In this document: piece by piece, positions 54,556 through 64,000 of the stretch
How the letters are laid out: each line of letters begins with the position of its first letter
Position numbering within the stretch: the stretch's first letter is position 1
From: Exophiala sp. HKRS030
Lineage: Eukaryota; Ascomycota; Eurotiomycetes; Chaetothyriales; Herpotrichiellaceae
Assembly: GCA_023897205.1 (NCBI GenBank)
Contig: JAHWDD010000002.1
Span: 3,038,001 to 3,102,000, forward strand
Length of the DNA stretch: 64,000 nt
Reading direction: 5' to 3'
Made by a program: the position numbers and the translations under genes
The notes under the pieces: model-generated
Told to the model about the DNA's origin: nothing
What the model saw: only the letters and a program-made list of their open reading frames with translations
Databases searched by the model: none

Positions 54556-55162
54556 ATGCGTCCATCAGCTGTTCTCGCCTCTCTTCTCCTTGCTGTCTGC
54601 GCTTCAGCAATCCCACTCAACAGTATGCCGCCGACCACCCACCCATGATTGATTTTGTGCTAATGAACACATAGATGCCAACGCCAACAACGCCCTTGAG
54701 GCTGTTAAGCGTGACATCGCCAACGTGGACAGCGCCATTGCAGAGAAGCGTCAGCTTCCTGACTTGAGCTCCGTCACTGGCCTTGTTGGTGGCCTGCTCG
54801 ACACCTTGACCAGCATTCTCTCCAGCCTCACTAGCACCATCTCTGGCCTTGTCAGTCAGATTGAGAGTGCCGCTTCCGGTACCGTTGACCTCAACACCGT
54901 TCTCGGCGAGGTCAAGAGCACTCTCTCGAGCACCCTGTCCCAGGTCAACAGCGCCACCAGCGGTGTCGACCTCTCTGGCCTTACTGGCTCTACTGGAGAC
55001 TTGTCCAGCGCCATCACTGAAGTGCAAAACCTCCTCAACGGGCTTGGCAGTCTCACCAACACCTCTGGTGTCGAAGACCTCCTCTCCGAGGTCACCTCCC
55101 TCGCCAACGACCTGCTCACCGTCCTGACTGGTGTCCTTTCTGGTGTCACCTCGGCAGCATAA
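54556..55162 (+). CDS. Small secreted, cysteine-poor protein with Kex2-type sites
   Basis: Exons 54556-54622 and 54675-55162 give 184 residues (intron GTATGC..ATAG). A signal peptide (MRPSAVLASLLLAVCASA) is followed by two Lys-Arg pairs at residues 34-35 and 47-48 (LEAVKR, AIAEKR), typical Kex2 processing sites, so the mature form would begin at Q49. The rest is rich in Ser, Leu, Thr, Gly and Val, without cysteine, in repeating amphipathic segments (LGGLLDTLTSIL, LSSLTSTISGLVSQIES, LGEVKSTLSSTLSQVNS, LLSEVTSLANDLLTVLTGVL). The only cysteine is in the signal peptide. Composition resembles hydrophobic surface-binding or coat-type secreted proteins, but no family is certain. Codon use is strongly C-ending, a sign of high expression. 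Confidence 0.78.
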
Positions 55163-56926
55163 ACGTTCCCGCGTTCACATATGAGCTGGTCTCGACGTAA
55201 GACCAGGACCTGGGAAATTAGTGGTGGACATTAGCACTGTGGACCGAATGGTGAAATATCATCCTATTCTCACTAGTTCTGTGAAGGAGGACAATGGATT
55301 TATGATATGGCAACTCCTGTAGGATGAGCGTGGCATTGGGGGGTTTAGCTTACCTCGTATTCAAGAGGCAAGGACATGGCTATAAATTTGTAATCACGCA
55401 TTTTCAAATTCGTGTTGCTCCTGAAGTGGCACGATCACAATATTTCTCGATTTTCTCGTCAAGTTGGACTGGTGAGTTGTTTACAGAACGTGTCATCCAG
55501 CATAGATTCTGGTAATGTTATGATCCACCTACCAAGTCAACTCTCAGAGTGTAATTGTATTATGTCCTCAACACCGTACGGTACGGTAAAGATAGTTGCC
55601 GATGGTAATTGTGCAATTGAACAAACACAATCACTACCAACTCGAGTGTTCGCCCACCCACACACGCACACACGAGATGAGTAATCTCGTCTAGAAAAGG
55701 GTTCCAAAAAAGAAGAGATAACATGGTCATACGTGTCGAGTCATTTTTACTCATCGTGTGGTTAGACAAGACAACTTGTCGGTTCAAGTGGTTGTTGGTG
55801 ATGGGTGGTTAGGGATCGGTTGTCAATTGGTTGACACGGAGTAGGTAGTCGATTTTCGGGGCTTTTTCCTTTTTGCAGGGGTACGAAGTAGAGAACGATT
55901 TGGCCCTGCAGGGGTTTCATCTTTGTAAAAAACATGTACTCCATACTCCAAACTGCGTATCTGCACTGCATGACTAGAGGTGATTAACACTGGAGGATCT
56001 TGTACTACGTGATCTCTTTTTCGCTTTTCCCCCGGTTGTTTGTAAACTGACCCTGGTCAACCGGGGAGGGCTCACATCTGGATGACGCGTAACGTTGGAA
56101 TTCACCCAGTGCATCTAGTAGATACTTACACCAGTACCACCGTTCAATAGTACTCATCAAGCGAAATCTATCGAGAAACAAAACACAAAACACAAAGCAC
56201 CGGTTGAAACTGTCCTTTGAAGGTTTTGGTTGATACGGAGTATATCTGGAAAAAAGCCACCGACGAACAGTTTTAAATTTTTTGTTTTGGTTTTGGATCT
56301 GCATAGTGGTTCCCCGCGAACCCCGTAGATCAATGTTGAATATTTTATTATCGGTAACTCCGTACATACATATATTCCCCCGAACACATAACTCCACGTA
56401 CCCAACGCCCACTCATCTACAGTACTCATACCTAGGTAAGGCATAGCCGTATTCCGTATCAAGTAAATACTCCGCACTCCATATATCCATACTATTTGCT
56501 TCATTGTCTCATTTGTGCTCGGCGAGGATACTAGACTCTTTTCAATTATGGAGTTGGTAAATCATGAGAAAGGAGATTATGAAATTGGGACACTATTACG
56601 TATATTTTGTTGGCAGAACTAGGCAAGAAGACAGACGCAACAAAAGAGAAAGAGAGAGAGAGACATAGAGTAGTATCATTCTGTATCATTCTCCGTATGG
56701 CGCCGTCTATTGAACAGCGCACGACCTATTCGAAATGATTATTGCCGAGAGAGAGACAGAAAAAAACACATCAAGCACATTGATCTCTTGTACGCAAGAT
56801 TTTTCGTTTGCCTCACGTCCCCAACTTTGACATGGAAACACACGTCTGTCAGAATCGGCAGAATCGGCATTCTGTACGACTTCGAGCTGAAGACGAGTCA
56901 ATGGAGCAGCAATGGTGCAATGATAT
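55163..56926. other. Intergenic, AT-leaning, with clustered TACGGAGTA-like words
   Basis: 1764 bases between convergent 3' ends. It holds at least five copies of TACGGAGTA/TACTCCGTA or one-mismatch forms (for example 56234-56242 exact; 55835-55843, 56356-56364, 56450-56458 and 56468-56476 near-matches), and a purine tract at 56641-56675. No gene is supported. Confidence 0.55.
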
Positions 56927-58165
56927 TTACCAGGTTGAAGACTGCTGCTCGTTGACCTCGTCAGCCCACTCCCCGCCTCCGGTGCTCTCAACGCCGCCCC
57001 AGGGGTCGATCTTGACACCACCACCACCGGTTTCATAGTCGTGGCCGTCCAACATGTTCTCTTTCTTGACATTGCCACCGGCTCCGTTGTCCATGGAGAT
57101 ACCAGAGTCGAAGCCAAACTCGTCGCTGTTCTTGTTGTGGCCGGCGGCGGGAGCGACATCCCAACCACCAGAAGCGGCGGAAGCTGGATTGGCGGCGTCG
57201 AACGGGTCGGTGGTGTCAGCGGGGTCGTCCCAACCGCTGCCGCTTCTAGCGGGCTTCTTTCCAATGCCAACCGTGTCCCAGCCTTTGAAAGCCTCGACGT
57301 CGTCGCTGATGTTGGGGTCGTTTCGCAGAACCTTGTTCTGCTTCTTCTCCTCCCACTTCTTCTTCACCTCGGTCTCGTTGCGCTCGCACCAGTCATGAAG
57401 GTCCTCGTCGAGCTTAGGGATGCGGGTTCTCATTTCCTCGAGAATGTCCATGTCGTTGGGTGTATCCTCTTCGTTCAGCACGGCGTTCCACCAGGCCCAA
57501 AAGACACTGGCCGAGGCCACTTCGCGAAGAGAGTCGTTGCAGTTGCTCAGCGCAGGCGAGGTGTAGAACCATTCGACTTCGTCCCAACTCATGAGCACCT
57601 TGCGCGCAATGCCTCGCATACGTTTGGTGAGTCCTTCGGCGAGATCACGGTCAGGAATGCCCAGGTAAGTGGCTGCGATGATGACCTTGGCGTACAACGA
57701 CAGAAGTTGGGGAGAATCTTCTTCGAGCTGGAAGAAAGACACGACTAGTCAGCGAGGCGCGTGAACATGGGCGGAATTTATTGCTTTTGAGAACTCACTT
57801 CTCGATATTTGACAATGCTCTGCTCCGAGACACACTGATCGACCCAAGCCAGAGCTTCCTTCAGACCAGTCAGGTCAATGCCTGTGACGATGTATGATTT
57901 GCGGTTGTTGTCGTCCATGAAGTCACGGCGGATGCGATCGCAGAAGATCATGGCTGCATCTCGAGAGAAATTGCCATCTACAAGTTGAAGGGGAGAGCCC
58001 TTCTCTGATCGGTAGAAGATCGCGATGGTAGGAGTTGGATTGATGCTGTGAATCGTTAGTCATTGAAAAGGACACTCTAGGAACAAGGCCTTACTCTGCG
58101 AGTTTCGCCGGTGGGATGCGCGGACCACGATCTTCGCGAGGGCGAGGGGGGCTGCCGTCTTCCAT
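56927..58165 (-). CDS. Conserved protein of unknown function with Trp/Gly/Asp-rich tail
   Basis: Exons on the minus strand are 58165-58095, 58045-57799 and 57727-56927, giving 372 residues. The start MEDGSPPRPREDRGPRIPPAKLA joins EINPTPTIAIFYRSEKGSPLQLVDGNF, then DRIRRDFMDDNNRKSYIVTGIDLTGLKEALAWVDQ, and LEEDSPQLLSLYAKVIIAATYLGIPDRDLAEGL, LMSWDEVEWFYTSPALSNCNDSLREVAS. The first ~250 residues look globular and well formed. The end is low complexity with repeats of GWD, DP and GG (WDDPADTTDPFD, GWDVAPAAG, EFGFDSG). No signal peptide or membrane segment. I do not recognise the family; the structured part and clean splicing make it a real gene. Confidence 0.75.
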
Positions 58166-58920
58166 GATGACTAGGTCTACACGAGAAAAGTAGTAGGTCT
58201 TTCGGGGCAATCGCGCAAAGGGGTGGCTTGTAGAGGGTTGAGGCGACGAAATGATTTTGAGAGCAGAATGTGTTGTCAGTGAATTAATCCCGCAAGGATG
58301 ATGGAGTGAATTTGTGAAAGCCAACGATAATGTCGCTTGAAATCACATGTGCCGTTGGCCAGAGTACAGATGCAAGAGCCATGAAACGAAGATGTCAGAG
58401 ACAAAGAAACTGGCTGTGTTGCGAACCAGTATGCATATTTCTTTCTTACCCGTGCTGTTGGAAGCCTGGTCTCCTCGCAAACATAAACACAATTCATAAC
58501 CACCGGCAACTTGCATGGGCTGTAAGTTTTTGCCACGAAAAGAATCATACCACAGCAGAGTGTTGTTGTTGGAGCATAAGAGCATCTTCCTTCCACGTTG
58601 TTGCTTGCCGAAATCCAGACGGTCTTAATTCAAAGTTATCGGCCTCACAGAATGCATGGTATCCTCTGTTGCTTCCAGCGTTTGAACGATCATGACGTGT
58701 CACAGTTCGAAACTGGGCAGCTGATGTCCTGAATTTATTCTCACCAAGCAAACAACAATATCGAAAGTCGGGTCTGAAACGTGAAGTAGACTTGTATTGT
58801 GGTGACGTTCGCGTCTTGCAAGTACAAGAGTCAGGAAGCAGACCAAATACGCCTCACAATACGCCTTGCTCATAATGTCATCTCTATTGGTATCCTGCAT
58901 CATCATCATTGTCCACTGGC
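58166..58920. other. Intergenic region
   Basis: 755 bases between two minus-strand genes. It would hold the promoter of the conserved-protein gene. Short frames only; nothing else seen. Confidence 0.4.
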
Positions 58921-59237
58921 TTATTTCTTCCCACTCTTCTTGATCCCTTGCTGACCGGCGTTCATGGGGCCCTTGCCTTTTGCCTTCTCGGCCATTTCCT
59001 TTCGGGCTTTCGCATCTGGAGAAGCGGGTCAGAGATATTCTGTTGAAGAGACGCAGCAAAATTCACGCACCCGCTGCTTGTTTGGCCTTGAATGCCATTT
59101 CATCGTCATCTAGGTCTTTCTTGTCTTTTTTAGGTGCCTTTAGAGGCTTGACTTTGCCGCCTATTCGAGGGGTCAGACTGAGTCAAAAGGGGCGTAGACT
59201 GTGCCGTTCACAAACCTTCTCGACTTTGGCCACCCAT
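58921..59237 (-). CDS. TMA7: Translation machinery-associated protein 7 (TMA7/CCDC72)
   Basis: Exons on the minus strand are 59237-59216, 59160-59071 and 59015-58921, giving 68 residues. The product reads MGGQSREGGKVKPLK, APKKDKKDLDDDEMAFKAKQ, then AKARKEMAEKAKGKGP and the ending GIKKSGKK, which matches TMA7 throughout. The first exon codes only seven full residues. In yeast Tma7 is a small basic protein that co-purifies with ribosomes and affects translation. It is divergent from a Zn2Cys6 regulator over 344 bases. Confidence 0.88.
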
Positions 59238-59581
59238 TTTGATTGTATACACTTGAAGTTGCTCGAGGTTGAATAAAAGTGAAGAGGTAGGGTTGTCGAG
59301 CGCAATTGTGCTGGGTGAGACTTCGAGTACTTTTGCCTGCTGATTCTCGACCGCCGCGCAGCAACTTTCGCTGCAAAAGACTTGGCAATTCTCGTACTCG
59401 TACAGTCGCTTACATAATCACATCACCTCAGGCCCTCTCAGTCTTCTTCAGTCTACATCATAGGACGCTGCGGAAGCATGGAGATTGGAGTTATCTTATT
59501 CTCTTTGACGGATGGCTGCGAGTTTCGGACAAATAGTACGATCCAATAGTACTCCCAGGAAGGACTATATGACGAGCCAGT
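59238..59581. promoter_or_regulatory. Divergent promoter, TMA7 / Zn2Cys6 regulator
   Basis: 344 bases between the two starts. No clear TATA box or palindrome is seen; the region is marked by position only. Confidence 0.3.
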
Positions 59582-61348
59582 ATGGATCTGGGTCGAGGTC
59601 TTCCCCTTGTCACCGGTGCGAGAAGAAGCTTCAATGGCTGCTGGACGTGTAGACTGCGGCGAAAAAAGTGTGATGAGAGTCCTCTCACATGCGATGCCTG
59701 TACGGCATTGCACATCACTTGCCACTACTCTCAGGAGAAACCGGATTGGATGGATGGGGGTCTGAGACAGAAGGAGATGGCTGAGCAGATCAAGCGCGAG
59801 GTCAAAGGAAATGCTCACCTCCGGCCTGTGCAGCGTTCTGCCCACCTTCCTGGAGGCTATTCTTCGCTCGCTGATTCTGGCCCTGAGAGTCTCGAAGACA
59901 ACACTGAACTTCTCAATGGAATGCAGCTACACGATGGGGCTCCGACGACCTCGCCATTGCGTAATGCTGACTGCACCTCTGCCCACACAAATGCCCCGAA
60001 AACAGCAACGTTTGAACGATCTGACACGGTTCTCCTCACGTTCTACCTCGATTACTTGTTTCCCTTCCTGTTTCCATTTTATCGGCCCTCGCCCCTACAA
60101 GGTGGCAGAGCTTGGATCTTGGAAATGATGATAAGCCGACCAGTAGTTCGACAAGCAACACTTTGTCAGAGCGCATATTTTCTATCTCTTGCTCACGAGG
60201 CAGCAAACCACTCTGTGGACTGGGATACAGTACTAACACGTACGAGAGATGCTTTCGAAGTGCTGAGACGGTCGCTGCAGCTTATGAGCGGCTCGGACAT
60301 CTCAGAACATCTGCACGGGGCTGTGCGAGTCATGGCAAGTATCATGCAGGTGCAGCGTTTTGAAATTGCTCTGTTGAGTTTTGACAACTGTAGGGCGCAT
60401 TTGAATGCCGCATTGTCACTCTTCAAACAGCTCCTCGACACTAGCAGTTCTGGTGGAACAGAAGGAATCAGGTCAAACTTCGATGCCTTCATGCATAAAC
60501 TGGGACCATCCACATGGATCTTGCCTGCGCAATGTATTCAAGTTCCAAGTGCCGAGCAGTCCGCTTTTCGCTTCTCATCTAGCCTTTTGTTCTTGGACGA
60601 CATCATCGCAAGTACGGCTCTCCAGGAGGAGCCCGCACTCTATACGTTTCATCGAAGCCTTTTGACTTCGAATGACGGGCTCGAGCCGCCCATACAGCTC
60701 GAGACTGCCATTGGATGCGAGAACTGGGTGTTTCTGGAGATCGGCAAGGTGGCTGTTCTAGACGCTTGGAAACAACGATGTAAGAAGACGGGTACCCTAG
60801 ATGTCATCGAACTGGTCCATCGAGCTACAGCAATCAAAGACGGCTTGACAGCGCACCTGACAGACCTGGAAAGGAGGTCAAGGGACATGCAGGGAGGAGG
60901 AAACGATCTGATTGACATTTTTACAGTGGACTGCCACCACCAGTTCCAGGCACCACCGAGCCAGACGTCACTGATTACACGTGTGTGGGCTCACGCGGCC
61001 TTGATTTATCTGTGCCTTGTTGTGTCAGGATGGCAGCCAGCCAGTGTCGATATTCGATATCACGTGTGCCGTTCAATCGAACTGCTCACATTTCATATGC
61101 CCTCGCCAACGTTGCTGCGTACTATGGTATGGCCCTTCTGCGTGACAGGCTGCCTTGCAGAGCCAGCTCAGGAAACTCAACTACGTGGCATAGTTGAAAA
61201 TCTCCAACCGCCCACGATTTTCGGCACGGTACGAAAAGCAGTAGAGATCATGGAAAGTGTTTGGCGCAAAAGAGAAACCGTTGAGATCACAAATTTCGAC
61301 CTTGCTACATGCCTCAGAAATGGAGGTGATCTTGTGTTGTTGGTATAG
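59582..61348 (+). CDS. Zn2Cys6 transcription factor, intronless
   Basis: Single exon, 588 residues. The zinc cluster near the N-terminus is GCWTCRLRRKKCDESPLTCDACTALHITC, with six cysteines at 20, 23, 30, 37, 40 and 47. A long middle region follows with TVLLTFYLDYLFPFLFPFYRPS, LEMMISRPVVRQATLCQSAYFLSLAH and LHGAVRVMASIMQVQRFEIALLSF, as in the acr-2/fungal_trans_2 regulator group. The C-terminus contains RVWAHAALIYLCLVVSGWQP and FCVTGCLAEPAQE. Unlike the other two regulators here it has no intron. Nearby genes are an SDR-like gene converging on it and the extradiol dioxygenase-like gene; any link is inference. Confidence 0.86.
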   Translation: MDLGRGLPLVTGARRSFNGCWTCRLRRKKCDESPLTCDACTALHITCHYSQEKPDWMDGGLRQKEMAEQIKREVKGNAHLRPVQRSAHLPGGYSSLADSGPESLEDNTELLNGMQLHDGAPTTSPLRNADCTSAHTNAPKTATFERSDTVLLTFYLDYLFPFLFPFYRPSPLQGGRAWILEMMISRPVVRQATLCQSAYFLSLAHEAANHSVDWDTVLTRTRDAFEVLRRSLQLMSGSDISEHLHGAVRVMASIMQVQRFEIALLSFDNCRAHLNAALSLFKQLLDTSSSGGTEGIRSNFDAFMHKLGPSTWILPAQCIQVPSAEQSAFRFSSSLLFLDDIIASTALQEEPALYTFHRSLLTSNDGLEPPIQLETAIGCENWVFLEIGKVAVLDAWKQRCKKTGTLDVIELVHRATAIKDGLTAHLTDLERRSRDMQGGGNDLIDIFTVDCHHQFQAPPSQTSLITRVWAHAALIYLCLVVSGWQPASVDIRYHVCRSIELLTFHMPSPTLLRTMVWPFCVTGCLAEPAQETQLRGIVENLQPPTIFGTVRKAVEIMESVWRKRETVEITNFDLATCLRNGGDLVLLV

Positions 61349-61458
61349 ACGAACATTCAGAGAAGTGATTCTCAAGCACTCCATTGTACCAGAGGCAAGT
61401 CAATATTCATATCATACGTGTTTATAGCATTGATATTAATGTGTTGCGACAGAGCCCA

Positions 61459-62215
61459 TTACTTGAACTGGACATAACCTTTGTCCTTGACAAAGGTGGC
61501 ATGCCACGGAACGTTGCCTGCGTGATCGGCCAGCTGTACATAAAAGTCAGCATGGGCCGACCCATCGAGCTGCTGCCCCTTCATCTTGCCATCCTCGTAA
61601 TGCTCGTCGGCGTAAAAGAAGCTGATCATACAAACTGTCAGACTCCGCTTTTCTCATCGAAACCTCGAGAATTACCTACCGGATGCCTTGTGAAGAGTAC
61701 AAGCTGTCAGCGGTACCAAGCCAATATGCCGAAGCTGACTTGCCAACGCCTAGATCCAACATCATGGGAACAGGAAGGATCGTGGCGTTCAGGGCGTTGC
61801 CGGTATATATGAAGGTCTTCTTAGTGTCCTTGGGAAGTGCCGCCCACGCAGACACCGCCTGTTGTGCCGCAACCCAAGGGCTGACGGTATTGATGTTGAG
61901 ATCCTTGGTCATCATACCGGCCGTGATCGAGAAGAGATCGTCTTTGGCCGGGGGTGGAGTGAGTGCTGCAGCATTGTAGACAACCACGGTCGGCGCGGCA
62001 TGAAACTCGGCCTTCACGGCATCGAACAGCGCCGGGATTGAATCGGGATTGGCAAAGTCAGCCTTGAGGGAGAGATATCCTTCATTCGTCTTGGCCCCGG
62101 TTCCATTTCTGGATGCAACGGCAACCTTGTAGCCACTGCTGAAGAATTTCGCGGCAACAGCAGCACCAACTCTGGGCCCGGAGCCGAGAATGAGAACGAT
62201 CGGACTGGCTGCCAT
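61459..62215 (-). CDS. SDR-like protein lacking the catalytic tyrosine
   Basis: Exons on the minus strand are 62215-61680 and 61621-61459 (intron GTAGGT..CAG), giving 232 residues; ATG 62215 starts MAASPIVLILGSGPRVG. The dinucleotide loop GSGPRVG (11-17) and VVVYNAAAL (NAG-like) mark the Rossmann fold. The usual Ser-x12-Tyr-x3-Lys set is not complete: the Ser region is TGNAL and the Tyr position of YxxxK is Leu (L155, K159). The spliced C-terminus GQQLDGSAHADFYVQL..NVPWHATFVKD is a known tail in a group of fungal SDR-like proteins. It may be a reductase with a different acid, or a non-catalytic binding protein. It converges with the Zn2Cys6 gene 111 bases away. Confidence 0.8.
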
Positions 62216-63062
62216 TTTTGGAACGTTTTCTTTTGGAGCAATTTGCGATTGAGGAAAGCTGCTGGGTAAGTGTTGAGGAGACAAAAGTTGATTCAGCGTT
62301 TTCAATGTCTTCAAATGGTCATTTATACCAGATGAGGCCAGCTTAGATACCCTTATTCACGGAGCTGTTTCACTGATCTTCTTCGAGCGAGCATTTCTAA
62401 GCAGGTACGGAATGCCATGGTACCGAGAACGCGGTCGATGTGTATGGCATCCCATCCGGGTAGACATTCATATCCGCATTCACGATGCTTAGGACGCTAT
62501 TTGCTGTGCACAGGCTTGATTTTTGAGGCTCGCGAAGACTGGGCACGTCGAGACCCACAAGCCGCGCGCGATGATCCGCTGGGCAAAAAAAACCGGTAGA
62601 GAAATTGACCCACAAAGGTCTGGGGCTCACCAGGGCTGAGAGCGACCGCGCGCGGCAAGAATTCGAAGCCATCATCATGTTAGGCTAGTTACCATCTTGT
62701 GCATTGCTGAACGACTAATCATTCTCCAGCTGCGTCATCCACGGCGTACACCACATTCTCGTTCTCAATTTTCTGACATCGTCATTGGCTACAACGCGCA
62801 TCAGCATATGGCCAGGCTATGGCTGGGATGATTTCTTTTTGAAATCTGTGCAAGAATCGCTCCATTGTGAAAGATGTCAAGCCGCAGGGATGCAAAGACG
62901 CGCGGTAAGACATTACAAAGCACAATTTTGGACTTCATTGTAGAACGCACCCTGTCACCTTTCAATGGCCAGGCCATGTGCTGGGTGCTCAGAATCTCGA
63001 GTGCGCCGTTATCAAGTCGGTGACCGGCTGTAGTAAATCTCGAGACAGAGAAACAAGCCCTG
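62216..63062. other. Divergent intergenic region
   Basis: 847 bases between divergent genes. No gene supported; nothing notable beyond short GC runs at about 62565-62575 and 62646-62654. Confidence 0.35.
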
Positions 63063-64000
63063 ATGAGTGTACGGCAGGTATTGTTATTTTGTTGCTTTGC
63101 TCTGTTGAGCTTGTTCATTCCTCGTGTTTATCTTCCGTTCCAACTCTACACAGGCAGCATCTGGCAAGCCACTTCTCAAATAGCTACCTACATCTTTGGC
63201 ACGATGGAGGCCAGCACTCTTTCGCGAATGCCAGTCTACTTCTTGGGCATTGGTGGTCCCAATTTCATGGAAGATACCGAACACCCCGCCTACGCTCAGT
63301 TGGCCGTAGTTGGCCGAGAGATCACGACACGGGTCAAACCGAAGGCGGTCGTCGTTTTCTCTGCGCACTGGCAACACAGTCCGAACAAGATTGGAATCAA
63401 TGTCGCCGAGAAAACCGACCTCATCTACGACTTTTACGGCTTTCCGCCTCACTATTATGAATACGACTATCCGAACGAAGGCAGCCCTGAGGTTGCTCAA
63501 AAGGTCATTGATAGACTAACGGTCGGGGGAATGCAAGTGGAGGGTGTGAAGCGAGGTCTCGATCATGGCGTCTGGGCTGGGTTCATGGTTGGTAGGTAGA
63601 ATGGCTGGGAGAGCGAATGTGTGGCTACTAATATCGATACTCGAATAGCGTTCCATCCGAAGACGAACCCCTTGAATGTGCCAATTGTCCAAGTTTCGTT
63701 GTACGACAATGATGATTGGGAGCAACATTACCGCATTGGACAAGCATTGGAAGGTCTGCGGGACGAAGGAGTTCTGATCATTGGTGCTGGGATGGCTGTT
63801 CACAATCTGAGAGACTTTCGGGCCATGAGAACGAGTGGTAAGAGCAATACGATGCCGTAAGTTGAGAGTCCTTCTAGTATAACCACACCAAAAGGTCAAT
63901 CTTGCTAATGAGCTTTAGGTATGCACTCAGCTTTGACGATGCCTTGAAAGATGCTGCCACAGCCGAGCCCGAGCGGCGTCAGGGAAGAATGTCTGCTTTG
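63063..64000 (+). CDS. LigB/DODA-type extradiol ring-opening dioxygenase-like protein (3' end outside window)
   Basis: Exons 63063-63591, 63649-63856 and 63919 to beyond 64000. Coding sequence is open to the last base, so the C-terminus is missing. Conserved stretches are VYFLGIGGPNFM, EHPAYAQL, VVFSAHWQ (H102), GLDHGVWAGFMV (H168) and AGMAVHNLRDF (H228), with FDDALKDA in exon 3. The family opens catechol-like rings (LigB, DODA, YgiD) using Fe or Zn bound by His. Here the first conserved position, usually SHG, reads GIG, so one metal ligand seems missing. From ATG 63063 the protein starts with a hydrophobic MSVRQVLLFCCFALLSLF, a possible membrane anchor; ATG 63204 (MEASTLSRMP) is the alternative and would lack it. 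Confidence 0.8.

Noticed and set aside
54617..55027. Minus-strand frame opposite the small secreted protein
   Set aside because: A shadow of the repeated Ser/Leu code; the plus-strand reading has signal peptide, intron and Kex2 sites.
57041..57748. 235-codon plus-strand frame opposite the conserved protein
   Set aside because: Antisense of a low-complexity coding region; Val/Gly-rich with no similarity.

Overview
This window looks like nuclear DNA of a filamentous ascomycete. Most protein-coding genes are broken by short introns (about 50-150 bases) with GT..AG ends and fungal-type acceptors. Gene content is typical of Pezizomycotina: three Zn2Cys6 regulators, a CFEM-like wall protein, a group X hybrid histidine kinase and GPI-anchored proteins. 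The density of oxidative catabolism genes would suit a black yeast or relative (Chaetothyriales), but that placement is inference. There are no tRNA or rRNA genes, no transposon and no CRISPR array. All exon boundaries below were worked out by hand from splice signals, reading phase and protein continuity.

Left part (1-18 kb): mostly housekeeping. It holds the 3' end of the GINS subunit PSF1, a GPI-anchored SOD that appears copper-only, a YCII-domain protein, a peroxisomal Pcs60-type acyl/oxalyl-CoA synthetase, an SPF45-like G-patch/UHM splicing factor, the histone chaperone RTT106 (with a GC-AG intron), a D-2-hydroxyacid dehydrogenase, a Zn2Cys6 regulator next to an anion/allantoate-type MFS permease, and a CCDC174-like nuclear protein.

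Middle part (18-39 kb): an accessory block of catabolic or secondary-metabolic genes. In order it has a Baeyer-Villiger monooxygenase, a Zn2Cys6 regulator, a cytochrome b5-FMN 2-hydroxyacid dehydrogenase ending in a PTS1-like ARL, a TauD/TfdA 2-oxoglutarate dioxygenase, a sugar-porter MFS transporter, a PF04199-type cyclase/hydrolase, an HpcH/HpaI aldolase, an FAD monooxygenase fused to a polytopic membrane domain, and a classical SDR. Two pairs are divergent over short shared promoters (FMN dehydrogenase/TauD and cyclase/aldolase), and perfect inverted repeats lie in intergenic DNA. A route of import, hydroxylation, Baeyer-Villiger insertion, hydrolysis and aldol cleavage is a reasonable hypothesis; the substrate is unknown. 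This block is the best candidate for an undescribed system.

Right part (39-64 kb): a CFEM-like, Thr-rich GPI wall protein; a 2423-residue hybrid histidine kinase with a degenerate kinase domain, AAA-type ATPase, GAF, HisKA, HATPase and receiver; a GPI-like secreted protein; a small cysteine-poor secreted protein with two Kex2 sites; an unrecognised conserved protein; TMA7; a Zn2Cys6 regulator; an SDR lacking the catalytic tyrosine; and the 5' part of a LigB/DODA-type protein lacking one metal-binding histidine. The 55-57 kb gap carries a cluster of TACGGAGTA-like words.
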